Shown piece after piece: positions 58,566 to 64,000 of a stretch of DNA of 64,000 nucleotides. The stretch spans positions 70,717,886 through 70,781,885 of the forward strand of contig OY755039.1 in NCBI GenBank assembly GCA_963576565.1, read 5' to 3'. Position numbers and translations under genes: made by a program. The stretch's first letter is position 1, and each line of letters opens with the position of its first letter. The stretch is from Aspidapion aeneum. Lineage: Eukaryota > Arthropoda > Insecta > Coleoptera > Brentidae. A model generated the notes under the pieces. That model worked only from the letters and a program-made list of their open reading frames with translations, did not search any database and was not told where the DNA came from.

Positions 58566-59385
58566 TACATAGTTTAGTTTAGTTTAGTTTAGTTTTTTTC
58601 TTGATAAATAGTACACATAGTGTTTTTACAAGTCAAAAGTAGAAAAATAGAAAATATAAATACATCTTAAGATAAATTAATTACCTACCTAAAGATATTA
58701 TTGTATAATATACTTGTAAAACAAATTTTTGACATTTTAATATAAAATCCTTTTAAAATTACAGTTTGGTAAAATTGATATAACAACATATGAGACATTT
58801 AATAAATAAAAAAAAACACACGCTCTTTGCAACAAACAGACAAACCACAAAGGTGAACAGTAAAAGAAACGTAGGCAGACCTACAGGACGAAGCTACTAT
58901 TGAGGTACTCCTCAAATGAATAGAATGCGTTTTGAATTAGGTATTTCTTTATTACCATTAAGAATCTTTTTTCTTCCAGAGATTTAATATTAGGTGGTAA
59001 GACATTGAAGAATTAAATTGCATAATAGTCTGTACCTCTCTGTGTTCTTTCTACTCGGTGAAAGCTAGGTATTATGTTATCCCTGTTTCTTGTTGCTAGA
59101 GAATGAACATCACTATGAGTTCTAAATAAATCTTGATTTCGTTTGATGTACGTCAGACAGTTTAGGATAAATACACAAGGGAAGGTCAGAAGCTTTAGAC
59201 TTTTAAAGCTGTTTTTACAACAGTCGCGGTATTTAAGACCCCCCATGATTCTAACACAGCGTCGTTGTAACTTAAAAATTTGCTTTGCTTTTGGCGCATG
59301 CCCCCAATTGAGTATTGCATAGGACATATTTGAGCAGAAATATCCGTGGTAGGCTGTGATTAAGGTAGAAGTGGATACATTTTAG
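58566..59385 (-). mobile_element. 5'-truncated LINE with pentanucleotide tail
   Basis: Minus strand: reverse transcriptase C-terminus, A-rich 3' UTR, then a tail of AAACT units (58574-58598). It is inserted between TACATA and AGTGGTCC of a satellite unit, with TACAT visible on both sides as a probable duplication. Confidence 0.78.
58889..59385 (-). pseudogene. LINE reverse transcriptase, C-terminal fragment
   Basis: The minus-strand frame starts at the truncation (STSTLITAYHGYFCSNMSYA) and has ILNWGHAPKAKQIFKLQRRC, VRIMGGLKYRDCCKNSFKSL, KLLTFPCVFILNCLTYIKRN. After a single TAA at 59013-59015 it continues FFNVLPPNIKSLEEKRFLM to YSFEEYLNSS. The order WG...KLQ.R.VR...G...R..C...F..L..LT is the CR1/Jockey-type C-terminal signature, and the ending resembles YSVREFLNS of the LINE at 15885. 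The active site is absent. Confidence 0.85.
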
Positions 59386-60335
59386 TGGTCCGATGACAAT
59401 ATAATATTAAGAAAAAATATCCTCCCACCCCTACCCTCACCCCCTTCCATAGAAAATGCGTTTTTGACACCCTTCTCATTATCCGATTTGGATGAAATTT
59501 GGTATACATATAGTGGTCCGATGACAATACAACATTGAAAAAAAATATCCTTCAACTCCTACCCCCACCCCCTTCTATAGAAAAATGCGTTTTTGACACA
59601 CTAACCATTATCCGATTTGGATGAAATTTGGTATACATATAGTGGTCCGATGACAATACAACAATAATAAAAAATGTCGTCCCACCCCTACTCCCCACCC
59701 CCTTCCATAAAAAAATGCGTTTGTGACTTTTATATACAAATTTTAGCATTTTTTTAAATTAAAACATTTTTTTAAATAATTTTGTTTGTTCTTATAATCA
59801 GTTACCTGTTATAGTTGTCAGTTACCTGTACTGCAAAAGCTATTAATTTTAAAAGAAAAAATTAAAAAATATACTTATTTTTAAAAGAAATCAAAGATTA
59901 AAGGTTAGTTCTATATTTTATCCCAACATTTGTAAAGTTTATTAGTGGTTATCAGTTACCTGTGAAGTGCGTCAGTAACCTGATATGCTAAAATTAAAAA
60001 ATTGTCAAAAAAACAGAAAATATTTTCAAATTTGAACGTTTTTCCATGGCAACATGTTATTTGGTACTTTGGTCATATTTTCATTGATTTTTTTTATTTG
60101 TATATCAAGTTTCATGTATGTCCACAATTTTTGCTCCAAATCTGTCACTTTCCAGATATCTACCCATATAATGAAATTACAAAAATGCAATTGAATTGCT
60201 GAAGTGATTGTTATTATTTGTAAAAAGCTATTTTGCTTTTATTATTTAAAGCAATCCACATTTCGTACTGAATTTAAGGGGTAAGTTCGGAATGTATTAC
60301 GAAGGAAGAGGGCTCCTAAATTAAGCATTTTCACA

Positions 60336-61363
60336 TTTTGTAAATTATGAAAAAGTTTTTTTTTTGCAAGTAGAAAATTTATAATTAAGTTATTTTTTGT
60401 TGTAATTAATTACACAGTTTTCTAAGTACATTCCTGTAAAGTAATTTGTAATGTAATAGTTATTTTTCAAAGTATTGGTTAACTCTGGTTGGAAATTTGT
60501 TATACATAAAGTTGAATTTGTGGAATATTTTGTTTGTGCGTGTAGTAACCTCCTTTAACATTTTTGCCATGTTAGAAAGCTCTACCTATACACTTAAGTA
60601 CGGATTCGCAGTATTGATAAGAGATGGCGCAAAAGCAATTAGAATCAAGGGGTTTTAAGGATTTTATGCTTCGCCGTCTTTGGCCTACTCAGCCGGTAAG
60701 AGTAACGCCATCAGATCGCGAAAAGAAAATCATTTTCTTGAATTGCTAACTTGACAACAGCGCTAAACTATTTATCTCTCTTAGTGCCATTTATTTAAAT
60801 AGCGATCTTACTTCAGTTCACATATTTTTCAATGGCCAAACGATCGTTGACGAACACTGTATATTTTTTAAATATTTCCAATTTTCCCAATATTTCCAAT
60901 ATTCCCAAGACCCGTTCAGAAATTTCCAATATTTCCATTTACATCCCTAACTGTACCTAATTTAGACCTCTCGGTCTATAGGCTTTATTTCTCTACTGAG
61001 AAAAGAAACTTCAAAGCCTACTATTCTTTTGATAGGCTAAGTAGATCGAGCTGGAGCATAAAACGGTGCGAATAAGTTCATTTAAGAAGAAAATGATGTA
61101 TTAAAGTGATAAGCTATAATAAGCCGTATAACACTTCAATAAACACCATTTGCATATCAAATGGGTGTTATTAAAGAATTTCTCTTTATTAATAAGACAC
61201 ACGAAGAAATTATGACTTTATCAGAAAAAATAAATCACCTTCACTCAGGAACTTTGTGGTGCTATTGTAGGCCAGGTAATCTAGAGTTTAATTGGAATAC
61301 AAATATGATAAAGCTGCGCCTAGATTCTTTGAAAGCTTTGAATTTATGCAAATAGGTACTAGT
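60336..61363. other. Stretch without a recognised gene
   Basis: The TATTTCCAA repeats near 60870-60945 mirror GGAAATATT repeats near 56735-56780. An open frame at 61161-61355 (64 codons) has no family I recognise. Confidence 0.4.
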
Positions 61364-61638
61364 AAATTCAAACAAGTTTTCGTGGCTAATCGGGTAAAAA
61401 ATAAGGGTTTTTTGTTTCTCTAGTATTTTTCCGTGGGTAGCTCGAAAGCTTAACCTCACAGGGTCCAAGATCTAATGGACACCTAATAAGTATTGACAGT
61501 AAACTGTTTCGTCCTTATGGGACTCCTCAGAACACTGCTTGGTCAATGTGACACCCTTGCTAAATTAAGTATATCGCTTTATCTCTCACCTTACATTGCT
61601 AGTGAGAAAACAAAACCCTGTACCCAACAAGAGGCGCC
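61364..61638 (+). repeat. 275-bp direct repeat, copy 1
   Basis: AAATTCAAACAAGTTTTCGT to ACAAGAGGCGCC; about 95 percent alike by eye to 62674-62950. It does not have TG...CA ends, so an LTR reading is not supported. Confidence 0.85.
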
Positions 61639-61654
61639 ATCTACCGAAGTACGA

Positions 61655-61946
61655 GAGAAACTAAAACAGCAGCAGGCGAGTAAAACTGCTATATTGTCAG
61701 GAATGTAAATTTCCTCTGACTGTGCCACTGTACGAAACCATCTTGGAAAAGCGACAAACACAATTATGGTTCTGTTGGGATAAGAAAGTGGTTCCGCCTC
61801 CCTCCAAAATGGAAAACATTTGGTTGCCGCCTACCACACAGCAGATGGTTAATGCGAGAAAAACTATTAAAAAGTCTAGAGTGGGAGTCGTAGTGGTTAA
61901 GCGTGGGGATACAGCAAGTAGCGAGAGGGTTTTCCCTTCAAAGTGA
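61655..61946 (+). CDS. Unidentified short ORF, possible terminal exon
   Basis: A plus-strand frame opens just after an in-frame TAA at 61655-61657 and can be entered after the acceptor-like CTAAAACAGCAGCAG at 61656-61670. It reads KLLYCQECKFPLTVPLYETI, then WFCWDKKVVPPPSK and WLPPTTQQMVNARKTIKKSR, with a TGA at 61944-61946. YCQEC and WFCW give three Cys that could bind metal. It lies between the two 275-bp direct repeats. I do not recognise the family. It could be a host exon, a captured gene fragment or an element protein. Confidence 0.3.
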
Positions 61947-62673
61947 TTGGACATGGAAATACTGTGAGATAAGAAAATGTTGCCTATAAAATGTATTTTA
62001 TATCTGTTTTTGTTTAGGTTATCTTGTTTAGCTCATTAGCTAGAATGTAAAGTAAATTTTAGGATTATCAGCAACGCCACTGACTTGGTTCCTCCAAGCT
62101 CTTCAAAGAGGGGATAATGGATTATTTAGGTCCAACCTACCGTTTATAAAAACCCAAACTTAGAGGAGACACAGGGGTAGTCACATTCTTAGTTTTGTTG
62201 AACTAAAACCTCTAAAAGTAATTGTTAGTAAAGAAACATAAGATTTTTATATTTAAATAATATTTTGCAGTTTGTTATTATGGTAAGTTAAAGTTTTTAT
62301 TTTAATATTTTGGGTCTTGTTCGTTTTATAGGTCATAAGAAAAGTCTTGTAACAATTGTTTTATTTTGTATTCATTAAAGTTTGTAACGTTTTTAAAACT
62401 GTTTTATATTTATTTTATTCACACAAGAGATCTATTACGGTACCCTCGTTTAAGGGTTCGATTTAAAATAAAATCGTACCCGACAATATCATCGATCGAT
62501 GAAAGTATCGATTGAGAGAAAGAATCCATCACGTGACCTACGACACACATTGTCCTTCTAGATCAGATCAACACCAATCGCGTTTGTTCCGCTATCAAGA
62601 CGTCGGCATCGCGTCTGTCAACGGAGTTTAAAGCCAAATATTAAAAAATGTTAAATTTAGTACCCGCAAATTA
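61947..62673. other. Stretch without a recognised feature
   Basis: A possible 3' flank of the preceding ORF (an ATTAAAG-type signal near 62374) and a small palindrome ATCATCGATCGATGA near 62490. Nothing firmer. Confidence 0.35.
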
Positions 62674-62950
62674 AAATTCAAACAAGTTTTCGTGGCTAAT
62701 CGGGTAAAAAAATAAGGGTTTTTTGTTTCTCTAGTATTTTTCAGTGGGTAGCTCGAAAGCTTAACCTCACGGGGGTCCAAGATCTAATGGACACCTAATA
62801 AGTGTTGACAGTTAACTGTTTCGTCTTTATGGGACTCCTCAGAACACTGCTTGGTCAATGTGACACCCTTGCTAAATTAAGTATACGGCTTTATCTCTCA
62901 CCTTACATTGCTAGTGAGAAAACAAAACCATGTACCCAACAAGAGGCGCC
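62674..62950 (+). repeat. 275-bp direct repeat, copy 2
   Basis: Second copy of 61364-61638, ending at the same GAGGCGCC and followed by unrelated sequence. Half of a Mutator-like foldback end (ATGTCATACATACAGGGTC, about 62983-63001) follows. Confidence 0.85.
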
Positions 62951-63239
62951 TGGTACTGGTACTAGTCAAGTTAAAATACATATGTCATACATACAGGGTC
63001 ACTAGTCCACAGGACAGCGATCAACTTTTAACTGATGTTGACAGGTCGAATTTTCGCAAAGCTTCAGTTTGCCAAGACGGCCAACTTTTTCATGTGTTCC
63101 TAACAAAGTGCTAAATGTAAATTTGGGCGTTGTAAAAAATTCATTAAGTAGTATAATAAAAATAAATTTTTTGCCTAAATCTAAACATTTTATTATATGT
63201 AGTTGAGTAAATTTGTAGGGTATTTCAAGAGAAAGCTGC

Positions 63240-63605
63240 AAAAAGGGTAAATTTTTTTATATTTGGCATGGTGGTACCTAATACCTAACGCTAAGATTTT
63301 ATTCGAGGATTCCCGATTTTCTGGCTTTAGAATCCAAAATGGCGGCTGCCAAAGTTAAAAAAAACATGAATTCCCTGTTTTAGGAGACATGAAATTAATT
63401 TGAATGGATTCACTTTAAAACTGAAAAAAATTTAAATTATTTTTATTTTTAATTTAATTTTTCCTAAAACAAGGAATTTATTTTTTTCCTAACTTTGGCG
63501 GCCGCCATCTTGAATTCTGAAGCCGGGGGGGGGGGATCCTCGAATAAAAATTAAATTTTGTATCATAGGTACTACTATGCCAAATATAAAAAAATTACCC
63601 TTTTT
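63240..63605. mobile_element. Foldback MITE (AAAAAGGGTAAATTTTT ends)
   Basis: AAAAAGGGTAAATTTTTTTA and the inverse at 63586-63605 are the termini. Inner inverted pairs are ATTTGGCATGGTGG / ACTACTATGCCAAAT, CGAGGATTC / GATCCTCG and AAATGGCGGCTGCCAAAGTT / AACTTTGGCGGCCGCCAT. Non-coding. Confidence 0.72.
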
Positions 63606-63844
63606 ACAAATTTACTCTATTATAAAAAAAAACAACAAACCTTTGTTCTATAAACTAGATGCTTTGATGGCCGTGTGACATGAAAAAAATAGTTTAGTAA
63701 CCGGGAATTTTTTTATGTGTTTGAAATTAAATGGCAACATTGAGGTCCGCGCCAAGAACGTATCCACGAAAAGGGCAAGGGGGCAGGAAGCTGCTCCCTA
63801 AATTATGAATTTGCTCCCCCCCCTTCACTTAGGAAGGCCATGGA

Positions 63845-64000
63845 ACTTTGAAGTCCCGAAACGGTCGTCCATTGTACGTACCAAAGAAGAGGTATCGTCC
63901 ATTGGACGTCCGATGTTTTACTATGGACGTCCACAAACAATCGTCCATTGCACGTACACAAAAAAGTGCAATATGATCGTCCATTGGACGTCCAGACCTC
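63845..64000. repeat. ACGTCC/ACGTAC-rich repeat running off the window
   Basis: TCGTCCATTGGACGTCC, ATGGACGTCCAC and TTGCACGTACAC alternate with short spacers. The style is like the left part of 35449-38812. The rest lies beyond the window edge. Confidence 0.6.

Larger units (their letters stand above)
58381..59735. repeat. Satellite-like array (CCGATTTGGATGAAATTTGG units), split by a LINE
   Basis: Units of roughly 120-140 bp with TTTTTGACAC, ATTATCCGATTTGGATGAAA, TATAGTGGTCCGATGACAAT and CCCACCCCTACCC. About two precede and three follow the LINE at 58566-59385. Confidence 0.8.
57510..60166. mobile_element. 2.66-kb TA-flanked element with iterated CAGTTACCTG motif
   Basis: Inverted ends TGGGTGAATATCTGGA and TCCAGATATCTACCCA, extending to GTGACAGATTT (about 28 bp), sit inside a TA duplication (57508-57509, 60167-60168) proven by the empty segment B. 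The motif TCAGT(T/A)ACCTG occurs about eleven times in its outer parts. The middle holds a satellite array and a truncated LINE. No transposase ORF; Tc1/mariner-like by target only. Confidence 0.75.
57186..60335. repeat. Segment B, interrupted copy
   Basis: Collinear with 55685-56180 up to ATACATATA at 57509, then resumes TAATGAAATTACAAAAATGC after 60168. Confidence 0.75.

Noticed and set aside
61364..62950. A small LTR retrotransposon flanked by 275-bp LTRs
   Set aside because: The repeats do not start TG or end CA, no polypurine tract or primer-binding site is next to them, and no duplication is visible.

Overview
This window looks like repeat-dense nuclear DNA of an arthropod, most probably an insect. 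It is AT-rich, carries no recognisable intact host gene, and is built almost entirely from transposable elements of eukaryotic types: LINE, Ty3/Gypsy LTR, hAT, Tc1/mariner, Mutator-like foldback and Helentron-like elements. Several are nested inside one another. The species cannot be named from the sequence. No rRNA, convincing tRNA, CRISPR or bacterial gene organisation is present.

Layout. 1-6.7 kb: a Helentron-like element with a perfect (CAGA)n array of about 1.08 kb, a second copy inside a foldback, two TA-flanked MITEs, and hAT MITEs inside a second microsatellite-bearing family. 6.7-16.6 kb: two unidentified dispersed repeat families, small foldbacks, and a 5'-truncated LINE in one repeat copy. 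16.8-21.2 kb: a palindromic MITE, a Mutator-like foldback with a 9-bp target duplication, a 114-bp LTR-like end, an (AT)n run, and a foldback whose arms are short tandem repeats. 22.0-26.2 kb: a three-level nest at whose core is a full-length-looking LINE with one intact 995-codon ORF (endonuclease plus reverse transcriptase). This is the only clearly intact protein-coding gene here. 27.6-29.5 kb: a foldback, a 125-bp tandem array, and a TIR element with an iterated motif. 31.3-39.0 kb: an old LINE split by a truncated RTE-like LINE and by an ACGTAC-rich element, each split again by MITEs. 39.6-47.5 kb: a TA-flanked inverted-repeat element holding a minus-strand Gypsy-type LTR retrotransposon (39,946-46,751). 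That element has near-identical LTRs but many coding lesions, and carries a hAT MITE beside its primer-binding site. 47.5-54.9 kb: AT-rich DNA, palindromic MITEs and two adjacent Mutator-like foldbacks with 9-bp duplications. 55.5-60.3 kb: duplicated segments, one holding a 2.66-kb TA-flanked element with an iterated CAGTTACCTG motif, a satellite array and another truncated LINE. 61-64 kb: a 275-bp direct repeat around a possible short exon, a foldback, and an ACGTCC-rich edge.

The elements do not form a pathway. They record successive insertions, and because several empty sites also lie in this window, element ends and target duplications can be read directly. The coding capacity that remains is retrotransposition enzymes: one intact LINE ORF, and decayed gag, protease, reverse transcriptase, RNase H and integrase.
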